Assembly: GCF_031755915.1 (NCBI RefSeq)
Contig: NC_083387.1
Coordinates: 26,663,001 to 26,727,000 of the forward strand
Origin: Ziziphus jujuba
Lineage: Eukaryota; Streptophyta; Magnoliopsida; Rosales; Rhamnaceae
Length of the DNA stretch: 64,000 nt
Reading direction: 5' to 3'
Every line of letters begins with the position of its first letter. Within the stretch, counting starts at the first letter, position 1. Below the pieces are notes generated by a model, which was not told the DNA's origin, made no database searches, and saw only the letters and a program-made list of their open reading frames with translations. Both the position numbers and the translations under genes were made by a program. Shown here one piece after another: positions 1 through 10,469 of the stretch.

Positions 1-1162
1 TAGTTTGTTTTCTTTTAAAAGTTGCAATCCTAATAAATTTTTTATTTGTTTTTCATATTTACATTTTATTTACTATTTAAACTTGCAAGTCTCTGTATTG
101 TTTGATAAGAATTATTGAACTTGAGACACCAGTGACCTTAATCACCTCGCCTGTTCACATAATGGTTTTTTTTCCCCCTCTTTAATGATCTTGTTTTTCA
201 AGTATAGTTCGTTTTGTGCTTAAATCTGCAAGTCACTGAAATTGCATTTTATATGGCGACATAGATACTAAAACGCGAGTCACCAGTTCCCTTTTACAAA
301 AGCAATATGGCGTCCCAATTTGTTCATACTGCGTCACCCTTTCATGTTTTAATTTGTTTTTCTACTTAATTTTTGTTTTTTATTGTTCATCTACAAATAT
401 ACCCATGTAGCAATCCAATGAACTTTTATTCCATTGATCTAAAAATAGAAAACAATTTTGCCGATGCTCTTCACATAGAATTGTACCACACAACAAGGAC
501 TTATTGACCAATTCTATACATAGTTTGATAAAAGGCTGTATTTTCACTTGTTAGTGCTTCAATGATAGTTTGTTTGCTTTTAAAAGTTGCAATCCTAATA
601 AATTTTTTATTTGTTTTTCATATTTACATTTTATTTTCTATTTAAACTTGCAAGTCTCTGTATCGTTTGATAAATATTATTAAACTGGAGATGCAAGTGA
701 ACCCAATCATGTCGCCTGCTCACATAATGGTTTTTTTTTTCCCCGTCTTTAATGATCTTCTTATACAAGTATAGTTTGTTTTGTGTTTAAATCTGCAAGT
801 CACTGAAATTGCATTTTTTTAAAAAAATAATAATAAAATATGGTGACATAGTTACTACAACATGAGTCGCCGGTTCCCTTTTACAAAGGCAATATGGCGA
901 CCCAGTTTGTTCATACTGCGTCACCCTTTCATGTTTTAATTTGTTTTTCTACTTAATTTCTGTTTTTTATTGTTCATCTACAAATATACCCATGTAGCAG
1001 TCCAATGAACTTTTATTCTATTGATCTAAAAAAAGAAAATAGTTTTTACGATGCTCTTCACATAGAATTGTACCACACAACAAGGACTTATTGACCAATT
1101 CTATACATAAGTTTGATAAAACGCTGTATTTTCACTTGTTAGTGCTTCAATGATAGTTTGTT
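1..1162 (+). repeat. Left subterminal tandem array of the CACTA element, units 1-2 and start of unit 3
   Basis: Each unit begins with TAGTTTGTTT(G/T)CTTTTAAAAG. Units start at 1, 567 and 1,154, giving lengths of about 566 and 587 bp. Each contains two short blocks with the GCGAC/CGTC(G/A)CC motif pair, for example around 258-345 and 840-925. Unit 3 is cut at 1,162 by the solo LTR and resumes at 4,061. No gene is visible here. Confidence 0.85.
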
Positions 1163-4060
1163 TGTAACACCCCATCCCGAACCATGTCGGAATTTTTGCA
1201 CGTTGACCGAGGTTGACTGTTGACTGTTGACTGTTGATCGAAGGGGTCAAAAGTTGACTTTTTAACCCGGATAGAATTCTAGGTTGACTGAGGTACCGTT
1301 ACAAAGTACACGTTGGCACGAGTTCGTAGACTAGTAGCACGTTGAAACCGGAGCTACGGTTTGAAAGTTATGAGCAAAATAAGTTGAGGTCCAAACTGTC
1401 CAAGGGATGCCCGAGTTGACTTTTTATTTATGGGGAAATGAGCTTTAACTCATGCATGGTTGTGAAATGCTCGTCGATACGAGTTCACAGACTAGCGGCA
1501 CGCTTAAAATGGACATCCGGTTAAAAAGTTATGGACGCGTGAAGTTTGCCGGATACCGTAATATTTTAATATTTTTGAGTCGATGAACATTGAAATACCA
1601 TGTGTCGTCACCTGATTGGTCCACGTGGATGAACAGTGTCACCACTGTGGCTTTTATTTGACAAAAATCTCGAGGAAAGAGAGAGAAACCGACCGGCCGC
1701 CGGATTCCGACCAATTGTTCGGTCGATTCTCATTACACGCGTCGGCCAGACGGAAGCCTCTCCTCATTTCCGGCCAAACCCCAAAATCTCAGGACTGCCG
1801 GCCGCCGGACGCGCCCGGATCGAGGCGCCGAAGCTCGGCGGCAATTTTTCCCTCCACCGCCAACCACCACTGTTTGACCCCTTTCCGGCCGTTTTTCGGC
1901 CACACGCGCTAGCCACCCCTCACCACCTCCTCATTTTCGGCCAGCTCACCAAATTTCACGGCCACCGGACCTCCGACGCGCCGGGATCGGAGCGTTTTCC
2001 GCCGAGGGGCCGAAAATCTTCAAACCCCGATTTCTCCGCCGTCCGGCCTCCGTTTGCCTCACCACCGGTCCCGTTGGAATCCTCTACCCCCAATATACAA
2101 ATTTGCAAAAAGTCTCAGCCAACGGCCACTGCACGCACCGCCGCCGGCGACGGTTGCTGGTGACCGCGGCGGCTCGCCGGAAGTTACTGTTCCGGCGAGT
2201 ACCCAGTCGCACCGTCGGTCCTTGTTCACTGTGTTCAATCTTCTGAACCCGAATCCGGCATCCTTTTCCCCCAATTCTCGACGGTTTGGGAGAATTGAGG
2301 AGTCGAAACCTGAAAGCTTTCCGACGAGATTCCAGCCACCTCGGGTCCGATCACCGGAAAGTAAGAGCGAATCCGTGATCCTCATCACTCAAGCTTCGAT
2401 TCGGTGTATAACTCGTAACTTTTAGTTGTCGTTGTGTTCGCTCCCCGGATACCCATTTGGGAATTATCCGATTAAAATATTAATATATTTGGTTGGTATA
2501 CTGTGGATATTTTAGGTGTGCATACGAGTAGTGGAGTTGACCTGCGGAGGATCTTAGCTGATTTACGCGCTTAAGGTGAGTGACCCACCTTTAAAAATAT
2601 TTTGGGAAATTAATTATATTTAATTGGTATTTAAATTATGTTCATGTGGTACCATTTAGTTATGGTTTTATTGTGATTTAATTTATTTATTATGCATGAG
2701 CAAAGTATATTTCGGTAATAGTCGTACGTGGTTTTAAGTATTATTTTGGGCATAATTGGTTTAAATATTTTATGAAAATATTTGTTAAATTGGTGGTTTA
2801 ATTTTATAATTATGCCCACGGTATTTTAATTGTTGAACCTCGTATTACGAGAAAATTATGGTTTTATTTGTTATCGATGTTTTCGTACCGGTTTGTTAAA
2901 TAAAAATATATGGGATGGTAAGTGTGAAATTTTGATATATTTCCCACGGTAATTTTGGAAAACGGTACAGTTGGTTTAATAATTATTTTAGACACATTCA
3001 TACAGTATTGGTGTTCTGGTATATGTATATGTGGTTCAGCGTGCAAGTATTATTATTTTTCCTGTGAGTTGCCATTGGACCGTGGGCAGGTAAGTTTGTT
3101 ATTGGCCACAGCCGCCCCCCTCCTTGGCCGGGATGATGGTTTCAGCAGTGGTACTGTCGGGACGCCGAAGTGCCGTTTGCAAGTTTCTCTCTTTAATCTC
3201 CCCGCCAGTCGGTGCTCAGGACGCTGGGTATCGGAGGGCATCACCGGTATATGGTGTGGTGCGTCAAGTGTAATTTTCAGATAAAGTTTCAAACCCCAAA
3301 GGTGTTCAAAAATTATTTATTATAATTTATTACATTTTAATTATATATTGGGGTATTTATTTATTTATTGTTTATCAAATGATTGATCCCGTGGTTTTCG
3401 GGAGGTACGAATATCGGGTTTTGTGAAATCGTTTTAAAAAAGGAACATTTCCAACGGAGTGATTGGTGAGAGTTTTGAGGGAAAATTATCATTTCCAACT
3501 ATTATTATTTATTTATTAATTGTTGGTATTAATTCAATTCCCTTATTTGTTATATTATTATTATTATTATCATTAAAAGTGTTCAGTAGTTAGGGTCACT
3601 CATTGAGATGATTAGCATCTCACGTTTTTAAGTTCCATTCCCTTAGGTGTAAGGGGTGGTAAACGTTCTTCCGGAGCGAACCAATTATCCGCTGCTATCG
3701 TGTTTCGAGAAGTACCTTTGTACTCATTCATTTCAGTTGTATTATTTCTTTCATCTTTGTTGTATTTCTGTTGATTAGCACTTCATAAAGCTTTGTATAC
3801 TATTTGGACACTTATGTTTTATTTATGCACTGGGCTGCTGTTATTGTTGTGAAGTGCTGTAAATTGTGGAACAACTTGTAGTTTTGCGGGAGGAATAAGG
3901 GGGTGAATATAGAAGTGTGTTTTCAGTGCAGGTAATTTTTGGTAAGTCCTACCCTTAGGGGAGGTGCTGCCGGATTTTCCGTTGGAAGGTTCGGTGGTAT
4001 TTCCCTGGGATCAGGGCTTGTCTAGGGTTACGGGGGAGGAATTCTGGATGGGTCCTGACA
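1163..4060. mobile_element. Solo LTR (2,898 bp), Ty3/gypsy-like, inserted in the CACTA subterminal array
   Basis: The element starts TGTAACACCCC and ends GGTCCTGACA, so it has TG...CA LTR termini. It is flanked by a perfect 5-bp TSD, TTGTT, at 1,158-1,162 and 4,061-4,065. Neighbouring units of the host repeat supply the empty-site sequence TTTGTTTGCTTTTAAAAG. There is no internal gag/pol, primer-binding site or second LTR, so it is a solo LTR or a very long non-coding element. The interior has a GC-rich leader-like stretch (1,690-2,420) and a transcript-like 3' half. The 3' half (about 3,060-4,060) matches the element at 13,443-16,666. The Ty3/gypsy assignment rests on the size and on the start sequence and is tentative. 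Confidence 0.85.
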
Positions 4061-5690
4061 TTGTTTGCTTTTAAAAGTTGCAATCCTAATAAATTTTTTA
4101 TTTGTTTTTCATATTTACATTTTATTTTCTATTTAAACTTGCAAGTCTCTGTATTGTTTGATAAAAATTATTGAACTGGAGATGCAAGTGAACCCAATCA
4201 CGTCGCCTGTTCACATAATGGTTTTTTTTCCCCCTCTTTAATGATCTTGTTTTTCAAGTATAGTTTGTTTTATGTTTAAATCTGCAAGTCACTAAAATTG
4301 CATTTTTTTTAAAAAATAATAATAATAAAATATGGTGACGTAGTTACTACAACACGAGAACATGGGTCACCGGTTCCTTTTTACAAAAGCAATATGGCAA
4401 CCCAGTTTGTTCATACTGAGTTACCCGTTCTTTTTTTAATTTGTTTTTCTACTTAATTTTTGTTTTTTATTGTTCATCTACAAATATACCCATGTAGCAA
4501 TCCAATGAACTTATATTCCATTGATCTTAAAATAGAAAACAGTTTTGTCGATACTCTTCATATAGAATTGTACCACATAATAAGGACTTATTGACCAATT
4601 CTATACATAAGTTTGATAAAAGGCTGTATTTTCACTTGTTAGTGCTTCAATGATAGTTTGTTTGCTTTTAAAAGTTACAATCCTAATAAAATTTTTATTT
4701 GTTTTTCATATTTATATTTTATTTTCTATTTAAACTTGCAAGTCTTTATATTGTTTTATAAAGATTAATGAACTGGAGACGCAAGTGAACCCAATCACGT
4801 CGCCTGTTCACATAATGGTTTTTTCCCCCTCTTTAATGATCTTATTTTTCAAATATAGTTTGTTTTGTGTTTAAATCTGCAAGTCACTTAAATTGCATTT
4901 TTTTAAAAAATAATAATAATAAAAAATAGCGACGTAGTTACTACAACACGCGTCACCGGTTCCCTTTACAAAAGCAATATGGCGACCTAGTTTATTCATA
5001 CTGCGTCACCAGTTCATGTTTTAATTTGTTTTTCTTCTTTATTTTTGTTTTTGATTGTTCATCTACAAATATATCCATGTAACAATCCAATGAACATATA
5101 TTCCATTGATCTAAAAGTAGAATTGTACCACATAACAAGGACTTATTGACCAATTCTATACGTAAGTTTGATTAAAAGGCTGTATTTTCACTTGTTAGTG
5201 CTACAATGATAGTTTATTTGCTTTTAAAAGTTGCAATCCTAATAAAATATTTATTTGCTTTTCATATTTACATTTTATTTGTTATTTAAACTTTCAAGTC
5301 TTCATTTTGTTTGAAAAAAAATATTGAACCGAAGACGCAACTGAACGTAATCACGTCGCCTGTTCCGCTCAATGATTTTTTTTTTCGCTCCTTAATTATC
5401 TTTTTTTAAGTACATTTTATTTTGTGTTTAATTTTGCAAGTCACTTAACTTGTATATATATTTTTTTCTTTTAAAAAAAAAAATTGCTAAATGCGACGCA
5501 ATGACTACACAACGCGTCGCCAGTACCCTTTTTTATGTTTTTCTTTATTTGTCTTATATTTCAAGTACAATTTATTTTGTGTTCAAATTTGGAAGCCTCT
5601 TAAATTGTTTTGTTTTTTTTTGTTTTGAAAAAAAAGCTAACTGGCGACCCAATATGTTTCCCCTAGTGTCTCTAGTTCCTTTTGAGATAT
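4061..5690 (+). repeat. Left subterminal tandem array, remainder of unit 3, units 4 and 5 and a partial unit
   Basis: After the TSD the repeat resumes in register. Unit 3 ends at 4,653, unit 4 is 4,654-5,209, and a diverged unit 5 starts at 5,210. A further partial unit can be followed to about 5,690. The region 5,488-5,523 carries the clearest motif pair, GCGACGC ... GCGTCGC, separated by 14 bases. No coding sequence is visible. Confidence 0.8.
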
Positions 5691-5769
5691 GTATATATAT
5701 ATATGTTAATTTTTTGGGTCTTTAAATTTTTTTTTATTTGCCCCTAAATTTCCAATAATAATGAAAATA

Positions 5770-6582
5770 ATAAGAAACTAATATGGCACGTATTCCAATG
5801 GGCTTTCTTGTCAACCACTACTACCGGTTACATATGTTAGGGGAAATTGAGTTTTGGAAGCAATCTACAAAATATTTTAAGGTTTTGAAGGTTTCTCTCC
5901 CATTAGGCTATCGGGTTTCTTTGAAGGGTTTGAAGGATTTCAACGGTTTATTTCCTTAAAAATTTTCCTTTTTCATATTCTTCTTCTTGCCGTTGGTTGG
6001 ATTGGAAGCACTTCAAGTTTTTGCTATGGGTTGGGTGGCTGGGTCGTGGCCGTCACCGTTGCGGGGTTGGGTGGCTGAGTTTCTTGCCGTCGCCGTTGCA
6101 GGGGTTGGGTGGCTGGGTTTTGCCATCGCCGTCGCCTATAGTGGGGTCTGGTTTTTTACCTTGCCGTCACCATCGACTACTTTGGTGGCTTGTTGTCCCT
6201 CTTGATTGCTGGATTTGTAAAGGTGTGCTGTTTTTTTAATGATATATGGGGTTCGATGGTGTATGTTTAGCTTCTTGTTGAAAAATAGTTATATTATGTG
6301 TTGATATTTTACATTCAAGATATAGCCGTTATAAAATGCGAGGGAAATAAAAAACGACGTCGTTTTAAGGAGAAATATGCCTCACAACCAATTAAGGATC
6401 TTGTTGCCTTTTGTGGTTGAAAATGTTAAATGACTGTTAAGGGAGATACAAGTTAAAAGGATACTATTTGCTGCATAAATTGGTAAATAAATTACATGAC
6501 CTATGGATGTTTATTTTTATTATTAACATTAATCAGTAATTATAGTTAATATTTTGTTTTAAATGTACATGTATGTAGAATT
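5770..6582 (+). promoter_or_regulatory. Promoter and leader region of the CACTA-borne gene, with GC-rich minisatellite
   Basis: This non-coding stretch lies between the repeat array and the first ATG at 6,583. At about 6,027-6,140 it holds a GC-rich minisatellite: three imperfect copies of a ~37-bp unit beginning GGGTTGGGTGGCTG. At 6,351-6,366 there is a perfect 16-bp palindrome, AAAACGACGTCGTTTT, whose core GACGTC is a plant bZIP-type site. Short open frames over the minisatellite look like artefacts of its composition. The promoter role is inferred from position only. Confidence 0.4.
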
Positions 6583-7600
6583 ATGGATCCTTTTAATGAT
6601 CATGCCCTCTTGGATAAGGATGACGATGGATCGCCATCAAGTGATATGGCAAGACCGACTACATCATCCACAGAGTGTAGAAGAAGAGGAGATACACTGA
6701 TGAAAGGCCTTAGGACGGATTTAGGGGGGAAGAAAAAGTTTGGAACCTCAATATAATGAGGTTGGCATTGCTATTAACCATGCGGCTGTCCAAATTACCA
6801 ATTTAGAGGGCTCGTTGGTTAGGAGTACAATTCCAATTACTATTAAAAAATGGAGAGACGTGTCAAACATGTTAAAAGATAACCTATGGGTTTCGATAAA
6901 GGTAATACATTATTGTTAAATGTTTATTATTAGTCATATTTATTTGATGTAGATTTTATAGGTTTTTTGCATTAGTAAGTTGTATGCGTTTTACTTGTAT
7001 TTCTAACTTACCACATTTACTTGTTAACCAATATTAATAAATATATATGTTTTAAATTTGTAGCAATATACGCAAAAAGACGAGAGTTTAAGGAAGAGAA
7101 CTTTAAGCAATTGTACTGAAAAATGGAGAAAATTCAAGAATAAATTATATGTACATTTTATTAAACCATATATCGACACATCCGAAGTGTTTGAACATCA
7201 ACCCAATATGTATACATTCATAACCCCAGAGGTGTGGAATGAATTTGTCAAATAAAAGTTGTCGAATGAATTCAAGGTATAGTTTTATTTAATGCACGTT
7301 AATGTTACTTGTATAAAATTTGTTATGGTGACTTACATTATTTGGCTTTTCTAATATGTACATGTGTTTATAATTTTTGTAGGCAACAAGTCGCCAATAT
7401 TTCAAAAAACAGAAATTAAATAATAAGTATCCGCATCAAATGGGTATAATGGGATATGCCCAATTGGAAAAAACCATCGTATGCAATTTATTTTTATTTA
7501 CATTTAACTATATGTAATTTGGCCATTGTTAATAACTTGCATTCTTAAAATTTATTTGTAACTTTTGAAGCAAAAAGAAAAAGGCACCCAAGAGTGTATC

Positions 7601-7956
7601 TGTAACAGCCCAGTCCATCTGCATGAGATATTGTCCGCTTTGGGCTCCACCCGCACGGTTTCAAAAGGCCTCTCAAGGGAAAGGTATCCACACCCCCTTA
7701 TAAGGAATGTTTCGTTCCCATTTCCAACCGATGTGGGATCTCACAATCTATCCCCCTTGGGGCCCAGCGTCCTCCCTGGCACATCAATCCGGGTACTGGC
7801 TCTGATACCAACTGTAACAGCCCAGTCCACCCGCATGAGATATTATCTGCTTTGGGCTATGTCCGCACGACTTTAAAAGGCCTATCAAGAAAAAGATATC
7901 CACACCCTTTATAAGGAATGCTTCGTTCCCCTTTCCAACCAATATGGGATCTCACA
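7601..7956 (-). mobile_element. TRIM (terminal-repeat retrotransposon in miniature), 356 bp
   Basis: Two direct repeats, 7,601-7,745 and 7,813-7,956 (about 145 bp each), flank a 67-bp centre. A perfect TSD, GTATC, lies at 7,596-7,600 and 7,957-7,961. Read on the minus strand, the LTRs run TGTGAGATCCC ... GGGCTGTTACA. The 5' LTR is followed at once by TTGGTATCAGAGCCA, which matches the initiator-tRNA-Met primer-binding site. A purine tract (GGGGGATAGAT) precedes the 3' LTR. There is no coding capacity. The two LTRs differ at many positions, so the insertion is not recent. It interrupts exon 4 of the CACTA gene between the codons for Ile and Asp. Confidence 0.93.
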
Positions 7957-8633
7957 GTATCGACCGAGATGACTTATGGATACGGGCGCGTATGGGGAAG
8001 GATGGAAAATATGCAAATGAAGAAACTGAAAATATGGTGGAAAAAATTGTGAGTAAATTTTTTTATGATTATTTGTTGCATATATTATTATTTTGTTAAA
8101 TCTTATATCGATCGAGACATTTAATCATTTGATAAATATATTGTAGAATGTCCTAAGGAACAAAGCAGCGGAAGAAGAAATTGACCATTCACCTCTGATT
8201 GATATCCTTACACAAGCGTTGGGGAATGACGAATAAGGAGGTAGGCTTAGGGGTCAAGGCAAAGGATACATGGTGGCAAACTTCTTCCATATCCCTAAGC
8301 AACGTCCACAGAAAAAGACTAAGGCCCCGGATAATGAAAAATATAAGAATATGGAGAAGCTGATTGTTGGTCTTGTGGGCATCCTTGAAACTGAAAGCAA
8401 CAAAGAGAAAGTACGCAAGCTCCTATCGTCATGTGGTTTTACCCTTCCATCGCTTTTTGCTACATCCGATGATGTTGCTGCTCAAGAGACTCTATCTACA
8501 ACTATGGGAGATCCTCCTCCCATGACGTCTGCAGAGGTATTTTGACAAAAAAAAAAATAACCGTATTTTGCGCATTAATATCTATGTTATGCGGTTACAT
8601 ATATGTTTAAATGGGTTATTGTTAAGATGTTAT

Positions 8634-8725
8634 CTTGTCCAAGTGGGTAGCTCCCATAGTTGAGTACTCCTATCAATGTCCATGAGATCATGGGATCGAG
8701 TCTTTCGAGTGAAGGAATATTGCCA
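8634..8725 (+). mobile_element. Possible tRNA-derived SINE head inside an intron
   Basis: In the intron at 8,537-8,760 there is a short segment with a box-A-like stretch (TGTCCAAGTGGGTAGC) and, about 55 bases later, a box-B-like stretch (GGGATCGAGTCT). That is the layout of a plant tRNA-derived SINE promoter. No clear tail or TSD is visible, so this is tentative; it could also be chance similarity. Confidence 0.3.
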
Positions 8726-10469
8726 TGTGAATATATATTAATTTGTTTTTAATTTTGTAGGGCGTAAAATGCAATCTTGCACAAGGCAATGTCGGCCATA
8801 TTGTAGCACGTGGCACTTTGGTACCTTCTATGCCAATGGATATGTGCCATGGTACGAAACTAGGTGCACAAAATTATAAGGTCACTGTTGATGAGGTGAT
8901 TGATGCATTTGCACCTTTGCCTGTTCCGTCATTTAACATTACATGTGTCGGTAATGCTGAAGGTGTTTTTGTTGCATGGCCGAGACATCTTGTTATTTTG
9001 CCATCCGATGAGGTATTGTTTGATTGAGCTATATATAATAATTAATTTTGTATATGTTTTAACTAATTTCATTTTTGTTATACTTCAAATTTTGTTTGTT
9101 GATATTTGTAGGGAAGTCCGAAGAGTTCACATGTTGAGGATGATAAAGATGATGATGTTGATCCCGTAAGCATTACCCCACCGATCCGCGAGTTGCTGCG
9201 TCAGATCAAAAATGTCAAGAGCAATAATTTATATACATATCAAATGGAAAAAGAGATTTTTGGGGAAGAACAAATGTTGTGCATAGCTAGAAGTGACATA
9301 TCCGATTTTTGTTACATGCAAGAATTGTCTGCCGAGTGCATCTTGTTCTATATAAGGTAACCTAAATTTGGATGTGTTTATAACTAATTATTTCATTCAA
9401 TTATTTACAAATTTGGTTTTAAAAACTATATTTACTTGTAATTAGATTACGCAAGTTTTTATGTGATGGATTAACAGGCACACCATCTGAACGAAAATTT
9501 TGCTTTGTTCATCCAGCTATTATTGCACCGGTTGGTCATCCAAACCCTTATGAACGGATGATACATATAGTGAGTAAATGACAAGATGCATCGCCAGATC
9601 AGCTATGGTTTTTTTCCTTATTGTGCAAGGTATATTGTGTTAGTTTTAATTGAATTATGTTGTTACAATATTAATTTAATAAAACCTCATATTAACTAAT
9701 ATATTTATTGGTGTTTTTAGCAATCATTGGATGCTTTGTGTTGTTGATGTATACAAAGCAGTAGCATGGTTTTTTGATTCCTTGAAGACTCATAAGAATA
9801 GAATTGATGGGGGTCTAAAATCTTTGCTCGATGAGTAAGTTAAAAACTCTTAATTTTATTTAATTAATTGTTCTTATATTGAATATACTATTTAAGCTAC
9901 ACTATAATATTATACAATATTTATATTTCTATATAGTTCATTCGTTGCATGGAACAAGGGCAAAACACCCGAAAAGAAACTTCGGTAAATGCTAAGGTAA
10001 TTATTATATATAAAGTGAGCATTATTAGTTGTTAATAAATTTAGATATTTTTTGTCTTACACATGTATTCTTATCTAATATTACATATTGTTTGTAAATT
10101 CAGACTCTTATGCAGCCCAGAAACACTGAATGCGGTTATTATATTATGATGATAATGAGAGATATTGTCAGGACAAATCCTCATCGACAAAATATAAGAA
10201 CAATGGTAAATTATTTAATGATTTCGTATTTCTATTAATAATAATTAATATTTATGATTGTCTGTATATGTATGATTATATAACTTTATAATGTTCAGTA
10301 TGAAAGTGTCACTTGGTTACAAGCTGATCAGGTCAACCAGTTTAGAGAAGAATGGGCAACACAGATGATCTCAAACATCTCATCACAATGAATATCTATG
10401 CATGGTTGTGTAATATCTTTTGTTTGTACATATAAAATGGTTGACCAATATGTAAATATCGCACATGAG

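Larger units (their letters stand above)
6583..10391 (+). pseudogene. Decayed En/Spm-type transposase (Transposase_24) with Ulp1/C48 protease-like C-terminus
   Basis: Exons can be traced by GT-AG borders at about 6583-6901, 7064-7276, 7383-7478, 7571-7600 + 7962-8048, 8147-8536, 8761-9012, 9112-9356, 9446-9629, 9721-9834, 9937-9984, 10104-10205 and 10299-10391. The first half has the plant En/Spm signature (KWR-type helices; DDLWIRARMGKDGKY; NEETENMVEKI). The last exons give an Ulp1-like fold: NHWMLCVVDV with the catalytic His, FFDSL with the Asp, and NTECGYYIM with the Cys. Lesions: a frameshift near 6,735 in exon 1, TAA at 7,253 and 8,234, TGA at 9,579, probably another frameshift near 9,605, and the TRIM in exon 4. 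The family's peptidases process SUMO-like proteins or act in transposition; here the gene is dead. The TGA at 10,389 is the natural end. Confidence 0.8.

Noticed and set aside
1616..2425. Overlapping open frames on both strands (60-175 codons)
   Set aside because: They lie in the GC-rich middle of the solo LTR, overlap each other in several frames and show no domain; composition explains them.
5987..6239. Gly/Val/Trp-rich frames near the CACTA gene
   Set aside because: They are translations of the GC-rich minisatellite in the leader region.
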